From positions 8,060,001 through 8,124,000 of the forward strand of contig NC_063257.1 in assembly GCF_019578655.1 (NCBI RefSeq): a stretch of DNA of 64,000 bases, given 5' to 3'. Made by a program: the position numbers and the translations under genes. Positions 38,592-51,536 of the stretch are shown in pieces. Source of the DNA: Ricinus communis (Eukaryota > Streptophyta > Magnoliopsida > Malpighiales > Euphorbiaceae). The notes under the pieces were generated by a model, which saw only the letters and a list, made by a program, of their open reading frames with translations, had not been told where the DNA came from and made no database searches. Each line of letters starts with the position of its first letter. Positions within the stretch are counted from its first letter, which is position 1.

Positions 38592-39145
38592 CTATTTTTA
38601 GGATTAACTTTCTTCTTTTTTTCTCTATTTTTAGCACTATTCTTTTGAACTTTTCACTTAATGCATGTCTATAAAATAATTTCATATTTTTTTTCTACTT
38701 TTAACACTAGTTTTTAGAACTTTCTTTATTTATGAAGACATTAAAAAAATAAATAAATTTTCATGCATTTAAACATAAAATTCAAAAAGAAAACTCGCAT
38801 ATAAATAATTTTTGATTTTTACACTTTTTAAAAATATAAATCTTCAATTTATATCTAAGCAGTTAGTTAACTTTAGTTTTCAGTACACTTGAACAATATG
38901 CATTTGAAAAAGAATATAGAAACCAGCACTAGTGAAGCACAAACAGCAATTTTGCAAAGCTTACAAGGGTTCTGAGATCTAAAAGAAAACCCTTCAAAAA
39001 CATATTCAAACACACATACACACGCACACCTTGACTAAACCAAGAAACTGAAACTAAAGTTTCAACTCTATCAAATCCAATTATGATTTTGCATTCCAAT
39101 TAGATACAACAAGTACCAGAAAATGAAAATCAAATATGATCAACT

Positions 39146-39166
39146 CCCCCCCCCCCCCCCCCCCCC
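39146..39166. repeat. Poly-C homopolymer (21 C)
   Basis: An unusually long C run for a plant intergenic region about 110 bp beyond the stop codon of the carboxypeptidase gene. Length may be inexact because homopolymers are error-prone in sequencing. Confidence 0.9.
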
Positions 39167-39273
39167 TATTTAACTACAATTAAAATTGCCTATTTCTTTG
39201 TTGAAACTATTATTCTTTGGAAAACCGGTCACTCCTTTTATTGTTTTCAATGTAAAGGAAAATGAAACAATTC

Positions 39274-42200
39274 TTAATCATCTATTGGAGTGCGTGCCGT
39301 GCTTGGCAATCTTCGGCCACGCACAAATGAACTGAATAGATGCAAGGCTCTGGATGGCTGTGCATAAGGAACCATATGAGCAGCGCCTCTTACAGTAACA
39401 AAAGTCAGTAAGTCCCCATATTCTGTTGCCCAACCTCCAACCTATTTGCAGAAAATAAGCATAGCAGCAACAGATCGTTAGTATCACACCGAAAATGGTA
39501 ATGGAACTATGTATCTCTTTTTTTTTTTGTTTTTTGAGTACCTGGCCTTTGTGAAACCAAGCTCCATAAGGGACTGTAATCTTGAACTTTAGATCATCAG
39601 CTAGTTCGCGGACGAGTGTTCTTGAACCCAGAAGAGGTACAACAGAATCTTGATCACCACTGCATTTGATTAGTTCGATAATGGTATTATGATATGTAAT
39701 AGCCACATTGTGAAACAAGGTCACAGAAAAAGAATGCATAACTGATCCTGTACCGTATAAAACTTACCTGAACACCCAAACTGGAATATGATTTTGAATA
39801 ATCTTTTTGATAATGGGAAGTATGTCCATATTACCATCAGTATCACTGTAATTTAAAACACTGTCCGAAAAACCAAGATTAAAAATTAGTTACCCTGTGA
39901 ACCAGTATGCATGCATTAGGATATGACTCATAACAAAAACTAGAGCTCATAGAGTAACTAAAACTATAAAAATCATGTCGCAGATTAAATTTACCAGAAA
40001 GAAAATAACCAAAAAATTTTCAGGATTTTGGACAAGTTATAGAAGCTTTAAGAATCCTTTGCTTCTTAAAGCTGATAGGAAGCAAAATGTGAGGTTCTCT
40101 TACCCACTGCACATGGACCATCTATATGGTAGACTAGTTCGATTGGCATGAAGAGCCTTCTGAACCTCAGGGAGGTTGAAATAAAAGCTTCTCTCCATTG
40201 TCATGCACACATCAACCCCAACACTTATCTTGGTAACCTGTGTAGTTTCAGAAATGGAAGTGGGACGGATATATCATGGATGAGCCTCCAATAAAGAATG
40301 ATAAAGCGAGTAAGTAAACAGGAAAAGAGAACATACCACTTTCTTCAATAGCAGCTCTTGCTGTACTATAGATGGGTAACAAACGTCCAGGATCACATCA
40401 TAGTTGTTTATGTATTCACCAACTATGCTATTTGCTTGAGATATGGCATCATTGCATGAATTTGATACATTGTGTGGACTTGCAAAGGTGTAGTCATCAA
40501 ATTCACATTCATTCATGATCTTGAGGCCAATTTCATCAGAAATCATCCCATGGGACCAAAAGAATTCATATGTTGCAGGAACATCTCGATCAAGCTTAAG
40601 AAGCGGATTTCCAATCTAAGCATAGGAAATCAAAAGTCAGATGAGAAACTGCAAAAAACAGCATATATATATATGCACACACCAAAGAGCACCAGAAAAC
40701 TGAATTCAAATATTGGAAGTGACGGTTTTCTTACAGCAACTCCTTTGATATTGAACTTGAAACCAGTCGAATGGGCATTATGGTCTAGCAAAACCTCAGC
40801 CAGCTGTGGTATGTAATGCCCTATTAACAAATTTCATAAACAGAAAAACTATTAAAACCGATGGAGAAAGCAGTTAATAAGAGGAAAAAGGGGAAATCCA
40901 AAAAAGATGCATCTTGCTAATGGTCAACAGATTTAGTTGCATTTCCTGTACAAAGTTCGAATTGATCCCTCCTCATGGAAAAGTCATTTTCGAGTTGTCA
41001 TGATTTTAACTTTTGTGGTAGACTACCCTATTCTTCTCTCTCAAAACAAATGATAAGGGTTGCTTTTTTGGAAAAACTTAGTCTCCATATTTGGTAGAAA
41101 ACAGAAAAAGAAACTTGGTTGCTAATCGACAAACCTGCATAGCTTTCTCCAGTAAGGAACAGTTCTCTTGATTTCAATTCTGGGAACTTTTCATACCACT
41201 TTAATAAGAAAATGTGCATATCCTTTGCTGTAAAGAATAAACGTACAGAGAATCTTATATCAGTATTTTACATGAACCTACGAGCCAAGAACCTTCTTCT
41301 TTCCTTGCATCAGACCATTGTCCTTCAATTCCTTAATTACAAGCTTAAATATGTTGAAAGAAAATTAATGTAGTAATTAAGCAGTAACTTATACCAGTTT
41401 TAGCATCCCCAGTAGTGTAATCTGAAGTTGTATTTGAGTATGACCATCCTACTCCAGCAGGAGACTCAACGAAGAGGAGATTTGATGCTGCAAAGATTAA
41501 CAAAAATTAGAAAAAGAAAAAGGAAATATGCAATTTTCAAAGTCAATAAAACTCAGATGCTTAAATTGGATTGTTAAGCTACCTCTATTCCAGGACATTG
41601 AATTTATTCGAAGCCCTCGGCCATTTCCTTTGGGGAAAAATGGACCCAACTCAGTGAAGGCACCTCCACCAATGGAGGAACAACCAGGACCTAAACATGG
41701 GATCCAACTGTCAATAATTTCCATATTTAGAGTTACAGAAGAAAAAGGTTATCCGTGAAAGTTCAAGACTTTTGGACTTCGCAGCAAAAATTATAATTTT
41801 GTACATTCTTTTACAATTTTGGATTGAATTTATGTACGAATGCATTCCTTTCAACACCGTAGCTTATTATTTTCTAATATTTAGTTAAACATCAATCTTA
41901 GGCCAACACAAGCAGAATAAAGCTATTACCTTTGCTTTGAATAAAGCTGCTTCATGGCTAATTTGAACAAATTTTTGAAAATTACAAACAGTATTGTGAT
42001 GTACTGTTGTGAAAGTTGGTTTTGGAATGAACATCAGAAATCAAACACAGCAGTTGAATAGCAGTATTATCCAAATATGCAGTTAGTCTCTTTAAAGCTA
42101 AGACCAGAAATTAATTCAGAAGTATCGAAATTATAGAATCTGGAAATACAAATAAACCTTGCACATAACAGAATTAAAAGATTTGGCACATCATGTATTT

Positions 42201-42817
42201 AGAAAAGCAGGAAAACCAAGGAAGAAAAAAAAAATCTAACTCAAATATAGAGAAAGAAAAAAAAAAAATGGGAGGGAGTAAGGACAAGAGACCAACAACA
42301 AGTACAGTCAAAAAAGAAAAATAAAACATCTTGAGCTAAAAAGTGAGTGAAAGGAAACAAAATAGAAGAACCCCGTTACCAAGACAAGACAGCAAACAAC
42401 ACCAAAATTTGAAATTACACAAAAACGAAATATAAAAAAGAAAGAAAGGTAAAGGATAAAACTAAAACCAAACTAACCTCCATTGAGCCAGAGAGCAAGA
42501 GGTTTGTTATCAGGGTCTTTATCAGCTTCAACAAAATAATAATACAAGCTTCTTCCATTGTTGACATCAACATCAATATACCCAGCATACTGTCTAAATC
42601 CAACCTTGGGCTGACCGGGCAAGTTCACCACCAGATCCTCAACTGGGTATCCTTCAACCACTTCATAACCCACCAAAAACCCAAAACACAACAGAACAAT
42701 CAATGCCCCACCACTACTCAACCACCACCTACCCATCTCACGAAACCCCATGAAAGTCACACTAGCAGCAGTAGTAATAGTTGTAGTTGTAGTAGAAGTC
42801 CCACACCCTTTATCCAT
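39274..42817 (-). CDS. Serine carboxypeptidase-like protein (SCPL42-type), 10 exons
   Basis: Secreted or vacuolar alpha/beta-hydrolase of peptidase family S10. Exons: 42478-42817, 41583-41690, 41395-41487, 41135-41227, 40735-40820, 40337-40615, 40104-40237, 39768-39860, 39542-39659, 39274-39441; all borders and phases agree and give 503 residues. A Thr-rich leader is followed by a hydrophobic segment ([20 protein letters not shown]) serving as signal peptide or anchor. The oxyanion-hole region LWLNGGPGCSS spans exons 1-2. The catalytic triad is Ser in GESYAG (exons 4-5), Asp in SGDQDSVVP (exons 8-9) and His in [11 protein letters not shown] (exon 10). The ending [13 protein letters not shown] resembles the Arabidopsis SCPL42-45 group. 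Substrate unknown; some SCPL proteins are acyltransferases, but this group is usually taken as peptidase-like. The start chosen is MDKGCG; the next in-frame Met (MGFREMG) would shorten the leader. Confidence 0.93.
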
Positions 42818-45780
42818 TCCAAGAAAATACCTTTTCTTATTTAAAAAGAAAAAAAAAAGAACAAACAAGATAGAAAAGAAAAGAAAAGGAGAATTCCTGA
42901 TAATGATAGTACTCTATTGTTGCTGCATGTAGAGTGTTGCTGATAATATAAGTACTTTTCCTTTACCTATCTGTAATATTATTATGACGAGGATGAAACC
43001 AATTCTGTTTGAAAGAGAAGGCACGTGAATTCTGAAGGTTGCTTTAACTAAAAGGCTGCTGGCTGCCCCATGTAATTTATAGCTCAAGATCAGGGCTTTA
43101 TCTATCTATACATGGAATTTGACTGTATATGTTTATAATGTATATATAATGACTGTGCAGAGGCTGGCAGGGAAGAGAGGGGGGGGGGGAGAGATCTTCT
43201 GCTGTGTAGAGAGAGGGAGAGACGTTGGGAATGTGAAAGAGGTAAGATTTTAGGTTGAAATAACAAAAAGAATCCATTTGAAGGATCTGCTAAATATTGA
43301 TAAGAATCATCACATGACGAGTTCACAGCTCAAAGTCAAGCAGAATTGTAGGCATTAAGCAAGTCTACTCTCCATCCATCCATTCATTTTTAGATAGTAT
43401 TACCTAATTGTTGCCTACGACAGAATCGAACATTAAACACTGTAGCAAAAAATTAAATTTACCTGCAATTTAAATTAATCCTCACCATTTCATTACAATT
43501 TCCGTACTCTTTAATAATAATAAAAAGACTTGATTAAAATTTCAAATCTTATCCCACATAAAATTAAGAATAAACAAATAAAGCGAGTCTTCCTAAAATT
43601 CTCATCACTTGCAGTCAAAACAAAAACAAATGCTAACGTGGGGCATGGGATAATGAGTGGAGATAGAACTTTAGAGCGGAATCTCTACTTCTCTTCCATA
43701 GATTTTTCACTTTTTAAATGGGAAGTCGCCACATTTTTTTTTTTCCTAAAAAGAAAAAAAATAAAAGCTTTCACCTTATTGGCTGTGCCAATAAATTCTT
43801 TTTATTATTTTATTATTATTGTTTGTGGGGATGGCTTTTAGGGATGTGTGTGGAACCCAGTTTCCAAATTTTTGTAAGGATAAATGCACGCGCGGGGCTC
43901 AAATTGAAAATATGAGCGACCAAACCAAACCAAACCAAGTTGAGTTGGTTGGTCCTGAAAGTGAATTTTGACTAAATAATTTTTATTTTATTTGCATTTC
44001 GGATTCTTTTGGAATAAAGTTCTTATATTTAATCCCTGAAGAAAACTTACTTAAATAAATTGATATTTCCATTTTTAACAATTTTGATAGATTTAAAAGT
44101 TTAAGGTTTTTTTATTAATTTTTCATTTACATTTGTGAAAAAAGGTTGATTCAATTTAAAATCGAACTGATTATAAAAATTAAGGTAAATAACATATTTT
44201 TAAAAAATATATAATTATTTTAATATTTTTAAAATGCTCATTTTAAAAATACTCATTTTTACCAAAATACTAATTAAAATATTAAAAAAATATTAAAACT
44301 CCAAATAATTTAAGTAATAATTGGGTCGAATTGAAGTGAAGCGATTAATGAGGTAACTCGACTGTGTAGAAGACGGCCATTAAACCTCTAATTAACTTCT
44401 CTTAAGAAAAAAGAAAGAAAGCTATATTTTATTTAAAGAAAAAGCCTGATTATTAGCCTTTAATGGCACTTCTTTCTAAGAAAGAACTGTAAACTATGCA
44501 GTGTTTGGTAGAGTACTTAATTGGTTAACTTTGTGTGTATTCTTCTCTAGAGATAAACCAACAGCACAAGCAGACAGAAATAATAATAATAATAATAATA
44601 ATAAACTGACAGTATTTTTTTAATTTAAAAACCATGCTCAGAATAATTTATAGATATTAGGGAAAAAAAAAAAGGTACACTCTAAACACTTTAATTATTA
44701 AGGCAGCTCTTCAATGGTCATACTAATTGTAATATAGCAAAAGGACAAGGGCTAGCCAAGCTTAGAATTGCTTGATAATTTATTTATTTATTTATTGCCT
44801 ACTTAATTCCTTAAATTTGTTGAATTTGAGTTCCTTTAATATCTCAAATTATACTATCAACAAATAGAGAAATTATACAAAATCGAATAGCAAATCTAAA
44901 ATCCAGAAAAACGATTATTAATTGTCCTTTTATATAATATGAATAAATATCGCGAATAATTGTGCTATATAATTAAATAGAAAAGAATAAGCATTTATTT
45001 ATTATTAAATAAATTAAATTAGTTTTAGATGAATCAATTATAAAATAATTTTTTTATTATTAATAATAAAGCAAAGTGCATCTCAACAACTTTAGATTAA
45101 TTATTATTATTTCAAAAGAATGAAATTTCCAACACACTCTTAAAATTTCACATTTTCAGTGGATTAAGAATCATTTAATATGCTAAATTTAATTTTTGAA
45201 TATACATGTATAGGTGAATCTTTTATAATTAATGTAAATTTTGGTTGATTGCAAAATTATTAGATAATTTATTAAGTTCAAAAATATAAAAATTATATGA
45301 AATTGATATATTCAAAATAAGCATTCATAATTTAGATCGTTGACGTGCTTATATGTGAATTTGAATAAAATTTTAAATGTGAGTTTTTCTCCATCTATTT
45401 GTAACTTAATTAGAAAAAAAAAAAGAACAAAATCACATATATAAATATAAAATCAATAAATTACTATGGTAAAACAAAAAGTAAAGTTCAAAAGAGTTAC
45501 TATGTGGTTTAGCGTTTTACGTTTGAGGGACGAAAGTATTTATTATATTAAAAGAGTAATATATATTACTATTAAATTATAAATATTAATATAATAAAAA
45601 AATTAATGCATACAAAAAAAATACAATACTTCTTTGATATAATAAAATATCTCTATCATTCAAATGTAAAAACGCCAAATAACATAATAGTTTTTTAAAG
45701 TTTACTCTTAAAAATATAAGCTAAATAATTAATTTTCAATTTAACAAGTAATTATATGATTGCTCGAAAATGATTTAATA
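42818..45780. other. Intergenic, carboxypeptidase promoter and AT-rich DNA
   Basis: The proximal 500 bp hold a poly-G run and GA-rich stretches near 43174-43225, probably promoter or leader. Farther on there is an (AAT)n run at about 44579-44604. No gene was recognised. Confidence 0.6.
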
Positions 45781-46190
45781 AAAGCATCTGCAATGCATTC
45801 TTTATATATATTAAACTCTTTATTTTAAAAAGTCATAGCATAAAATAATACTTCAATGCACTCTTTATTTTTAAATATAAAATAGAGAGTCAAACTTCAC
45901 TCTCTATTCTATATTTAGAAAATGTATACAAGTTTCTATGCATTTGATTTAATTGATATATATAATATCTAAATAATTGATATTTGAATTTTTTTTTATT
46001 AATAAAAATTAAAGAAAGAAATTAAAATTATTAATACTTATAAAAATAAAAATAAAATAAAATATAAAATATAAAGAATCTATTAGACTTAAATAAAATA
46101 TTTTACTTGTTAAATTTGAATATTTCTTAAAATACTTTTTATTATAAAAATTATGCTCTTTAAAATAAAAAATACCATTAAAGATGCTCT
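45781..46190. mobile_element. MITE-like element with GCATCT ends
   Basis: About 410 bp, AT-rich and non-coding. The left end AAAGCATCTGCAATGCATTC pairs with the reverse complement of the right end (AGAGCATCTTTAATGGTATT), and both are followed by ATTTTAAA-type sequence. Ends of the AGAGCATCT(C/N)CAATG kind are widespread in plant MITEs. A TAA/TTA target duplication is plausible but ambiguous in this AT-rich setting. Confidence 0.5.
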
Positions 46191-46549
46191 AATAACTGTA
46201 TTTTTTTACTATAATTTTCATTTTACTTCTTTATTAACATATGCTAAAAAGTAACTTTCTTTGCATATTATAATATCTACAAAAAAATTTTATTTAATAA
46301 CTTCTAAAATTTAAAAGTTACTATTAAGTATTGATATCAAAATAATAAACACTAAAGGAAAAAAATATATAAATATTTAGTATCTTCAATTTAAATATTT
46401 TCTAATAATTAATAGATACTCATAATATTTCTAAAGTATATTAATTATTCAATGAAAAAGAAAATTAGTTTCTTAAAGTTTTATTAATTAATAAACTTAG
46501 TTTTATAACAAAATATTATGTGTTCATATATGTTTTTTTTTTAAAGAAA

Positions 46550-46985
46550 ATCTATATAATATAGTAAAATCTCTTTATAATGATACTCTATATAGGAGTG
46601 ATATTTACACAATGATACAAAATTATGGTCTCAATTTGGACAAATTATAAATAGAAATAAATTTTCTATTTTAATAAATTGTAAATTTTCTATGTTCCGT
46701 CTTAAGAAAATATTGATCTATAGTAATATTTGTATATATAATTTTAAAAAATATATGTTATGTTATGTTTTATCTTCCTATAGTATTATTTTGTTTCATC
46801 AATCTTATTTGTATAATGTGGTAAGATATTAACGTACTGTATTTCTAGTTGCTATCATCTCACTAACAAGATTAAATTTTAAGTCTAAAAAAATTTAATA
46901 TTCAAACTTCTATTAAGTTATAACCTCTTCATAATTATAAATTTTATTTAGTTTCAAATGTATGAATATAAATAAATTTTACTGT
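46550..46985. repeat. Dispersed repeat, copy A (partner at 47470-47875)
   Basis: Shares a collinear series of blocks with 47470-47875: TATATGTTATGTTATGTTTT / TATATTATGTTATATTTTAT, then ATCTTA, ATTATTTT, TTTATATAATRTG, RCAAGATATTAA, TTTCTAG-type, TCATCTCACT and AAATTTTACTGTA. The copies are diverged and lie in direct orientation. No termini were identified. Confidence 0.65.
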
Positions 46986-47262
46986 ACATGGTTATTGAAA
47001 AACAATTTGTAGCCATATATTAATTCTGCAAACATGGCATTTACGTTAGGTACATATAAATGGACTGTGTTTATGCTTAGAAATTTTTTTTTGCCTTTGA
47101 TATATATCTCATATATATACGAAATTGATAATGATTAATATATATTTATTAATTTTAAATAATTAAATATATATGAATCATAAAATATCAACGTCTAAAA
47201 AATTTATACATATTTATTTAAAACAAATAAAATATACATATATATTAATTCTCTATTAATTG

Positions 47263-47263
<1 letters not shown>

Positions 47264-47321
<58 letters not shown>
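47264..47321. repeat. (TA)n microsatellite
   Basis: Dinucleotide run of about 58 bp lying between the two copies of the dispersed repeat. Confidence 0.95.
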
Positions 47322-47326
<5 letters not shown>

Positions 47327-47469
47327 CAGACGAAATGCAACATAAAAGATATGTCCACATGACCAAAAAAATGTGCAATGTAAGGTATCATGTCAGCAAA
47401 AAGCCAAAACAGCTAATAGCATTCTGACATTATATTGAATTTCAACGTTATTAACAATAAATATGTGGC

Positions 47470-47875
47470 ATTTTATCAAGATAACAGCCAACGTATTTAG
47501 TAAAAATATTTTACAATCAAATATAGAAATAATTTTTATATAGTAATAATAAAATTTCGATTTCATTTAAAATAATTATAAATAAGAATAAATTATACAC
47601 TTTTAAAATTTTCATCTTAAAAAATAATTTTTAGTAATATTTATTTTAAGAATATATATTATGTTATATTTTATCTTATTATATTATTATTTTACCTCAA
47701 CAATTTTATTTATATAATATGACAAGATATTAATATATTTTATTTTTAGATTTTGTCATCTCACTGACATAATAAGTATTAAGTTCCAAAAAAAGTTTTC
47801 ATACTCAAATCTTTATTAAATTATAATTTTAATCCGATTTTAAATTCTGACTATAAATTTTTTTTACTGTATCCA
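47470..47875. repeat. Dispersed repeat, copy B (partner at 46550-46985)
   Basis: Second diverged copy of the family described at 46550, also ending at TTTTTTACTGTA. Two copies less than 1 kb apart suggest either local duplication or repeated insertion of one family. Confidence 0.65.
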
Positions 47876-49973
47876 CATTGGCACTTTTTAAAACTTTTAT
47901 GAATATTCTTTAAAGAAAAAACTTTGGCAAATATGTAATCATGCAACTTAATTGGTTCAGTAATGGTAATAGATTTAAAAGATTTGATTCAATTTGGTTG
48001 TGAAATATATTAAGAGCAAATAAAAAATTATTAAAACTCTAGGTGTATAATTTAGTTCAGTTTAGATCGATTTAAACTTTCCTACTCAACATAAAAACAT
48101 TTATTTTACTTAATTAGACAGTAAAATCTAATAAATATGAATTAATGTTTATATCAAAATAAATATCTTTCTAGAATTTTTAAATACATTCAGTCTATTG
48201 CGCTATTCATAGACTAAATAGCATAGTAATATGCGATTTTATTTATTAATTGTTATATTTTTATTTGTTATTTATTTATTAACATTAAAATCGAATAAAA
48301 AATCAATTGATTTAATTTAGGACTGAGGCTGTGATTTTGTTTGACTTGATTAGGTCAAGTTTGGACAGTGTAGAAGATAACAAACCTCCTAAAAATATGG
48401 CAAAGAAGCGGCAAAGTTCCATTGAAAGCATCACATTCCCATGCCCATCACTCGTACGTAAGTCAAAATGGTTCATCGCAAAACCATATAATTTTCTTCT
48501 TTTTTTTACCTATAACAAAAATTAAAAAATTAAAACAATTTTTGCAATCTTTTTTTTTTTTGTTGAGGTTTCTTGATAAAAAATTTAAATGTATGAAAAA
48601 ATAAAATAAATTGCAGACAGAGCAAAGGAGGAAAAAGAAAGAAGAGAGGGGATATTTATAATAAATTAATTATGGAAATTCCCATTTGGAAGCTTCTGCA
48701 GAATTTGGAATCATTTGCATATAATTTGAGGATGATTCTGCTGACACTCACATACGTAAGCTATTCGTGAGAAAATCGCACCTCATTAATCACTCCACCA
48801 GAACTGCCATTCATTCAGTTCTAAAAACACATGCCATATTAATTTTCTTTTATCTATTATCACTGTATTAATTTGCAAACAAAGTATTGAGAATTTCCAG
48901 AAATATGAACAGCCAATTTGCTTTTTTAAGTGAAGAATAAATTTTGCATGTCTAGATAAATTACTATAACATTTTTTTTTTTTTGAAAAAAGGATAAATT
49001 AAACTAAGTACTATTATTTATCAATTGTTATTGTTTAAATTTTCTATTTTTTATTTATCTTTGGAAAAGATTTAAGCAAAACATGTTTGTTTAGAAGTAA
49101 TTTTTTCAAAAATAAGCCCTGACTTAGTTGGTACCTTGTACTAACCCAATAGTAAGTCAATCACTTGTTACTCTAATTGTAAAGTGAAATCATTTACTTG
49201 TATTCTAATTCATGTTAATATCTCCTCAACTTGGTTGGAAATGCCAAAATGGGTGACCCCAATAATTGGGCAGCCATTTGCAAACTGGAGTCTCCATGAT
49301 AACATCTGTATGACCACAACAATCGCACCAACAATGGCACTAACACCACCACCAGTAAATGGAACCCTAGGAAAATGATAGGAGTAGACTCAGGACATTG
49401 GATGAGGTGTGTGTTCTTCTTTTCACTTTCAATGGCTCCAACAAGTGGGAGAAAAATCATTTCCAGCAGAATGAGCGTGCATAGCTTGAAACAGATATCA
49501 GCAACAATGAATATCAGAGGTGTGGATAAGAATCCTATAAAGCTGTAGGGTTAATTGGTTACATCCAAGACCTACATTTAGTGCAGATGGTTCACCTTTT
49601 TTTGTTCCTTTCCTTCCACAGTCCTAAGCAAACATTCCTGTTCAAAGTGTAGTTGCACCCTATTTTAGTGGAAAAGAAAGACAAAAAAGTTAAAAAGTTA
49701 AAAGGGCATATGGAAAATGGAAAACTAATTCAGTCAAACATAAACATCATAATATATTAATTCAGTCTAGGTAGCATGTTGACAGATGCCTGGTGTGAGA
49801 GAACAACAGTAATGAAAATTGATGCAACAGATTAAAAAGCCTAAAGAGATTGAGCTGATAGTGATGGAAGACTGGAATTTTCTCTCATCTTTCTAGCACC
49901 AGTAAGAGCATGACTATTTTTATGGCCACATAGTGAGTGTGTCTGTATCTCTTTGTGTCAGTCCATGCGGGCT

Positions 49974-50032
<59 letters not shown>

Positions 50033-51536
50033 TAAGTGAAAGGCTAATTTCAATCTCAAGAACAACGATTACTTCTGAGGATTTGATGTGCAAATGTTTA
50101 AGTTGGTGAGAAAAAGTAATTCTTGACTATGCATTAGTAACTTAGATATAGGCAGTAACCATCACATCTCAGCCACCATGCAAGTACAACCAACCCTTAA
50201 GGTAATCAAAATCTGAAGTTTTAACAGTATAATGCAGCTATACTATACAGAAGGAAAATGGAAAGAAAATAATTAATTACAAACAGTATGCCAGGCCATC
50301 AACAATGAAAATTAAAGAGCATCACATCTCGTACATGAACCTGTTTGGATCTTACCTTAAGATTGAAGGACGAGAGTCTGCATCTTACTTTTCACTCATA
50401 AAACAGAATGATCCCTTCCAGATAATCAATAAAAGAAACCTGCAACTGGTCAACAGAAATGAACTCGTTTCCAGGAAAAATGTCTGTGAAACAAGTGTTT
50501 TGCTTTTTGGAAAGTGAAATGAGGCAAGAACAAAAACACCCAGTAGACATGGCCAACTAAAGCGTTAATGTATGAGGACACAGTTGAATCTTTGTATCTG
50601 GGAGATTATGTTATCTGGCCCAGGAATATGAAACATTTCTAGATCCAAATTCCAAACTGGCATATTAGCTTCAATTGAAAGCCGAAAACATAAAAAGATT
50701 TGGAATTGCTTGGACTAGACAACAATGTGCAAGTGCAACACGAGTCCTGTCCTCCCATACTCCACCTGAGTGGCTACCAGGATGTATATGCTAATCTTGG
50801 ACCATGCATAATCAGTGACGAGCGAAACCTTTATTCGAGCTAATAATATAGAAACCAAGCTCATGTTGAGATGAATGTATTCAAGCAGATTCATTGAAGA
50901 AATCACAAAAAGATCAGCATCCACATTAAATACACCATATTAATTTCCACATTGGAAAATATTGGAAAAATGAACATTCTCCTGATATAGAAATTGTTAT
51001 AAGAAAAAAGATCAAACAAAAAAATGTATACACCTTCATATGAACCAGGCTACAGTAATATACACATGTTTTCATACTCGATCTGAAACAGGTGACGACT
51101 CTTAGAAGCTTTTTCTCTTAATATCTGGCAAGACTGGGAACAACATTTAAGCTCAGAAGAGTTTTGCCAGTTCCAGCACAGAATATCTCCAAATTATACA
51201 TGGTTAGGTAGCCAGGATTTTCTACTCATGGTTGCCAACTTTTTTCTCACTTTATTGTGTAACAATCATCTCTACAAACACACAAAAAAAAGAAGGGGGA
51301 AAGGAAAGAAGAAGAAGAAGATACCAAGTTCTATTCAAACATGTACAGTAAATAGAATCAGTATATCTGATAATTTAGATTTTAAGATACAGATTGGACA
51401 ATATCATACAGGGACACAGCCAACTGAGAACTACATTTTTGTGTTGAAATAGCCATTACTATGCTAAATGAGTAATGCTGAAGTTTCCTATAGGTATGCA
51501 CAAGATCAGGGATAAAAAGAAAAGAAACAGTATCAT
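47876..51536. other. Intergenic, no supported gene
   Basis: Includes a compound microsatellite at 49975-50028 (listed separately). The part 49180-49560 is less AT-rich and has open frames on both strands, but none resembles a known protein. Sequence close to 51536 should be the 3' UTR of the RimP-like gene. Confidence 0.5.
49975..50028. repeat. Compound (GT)n(GA)n microsatellite
   Basis: A GT run of about 10 units passes directly into a GA run of about 17 units. Confidence 0.95.

Larger units (their letters stand above)
37983..39273. other. Intergenic, PPR promoter side
   Basis: Contains a long (TA)n run (38523-38589) and a 21-base C homopolymer (39146-39166). No gene recognised. Confidence 0.7.

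Noticed and set aside
49215..49460. Open frames on the - strand, one with a hydrophobic stretch rich in Val and Leu
   Set aside because: No start context, no splice-consistent extension and no recognisable family in any of the three frames. I could not support a gene.
50305..50517. 70-codon open frame on the + strand
   Set aside because: Lysine/asparagine-rich reading of AT-rich DNA without homology I recognise. Too short to support by itself.
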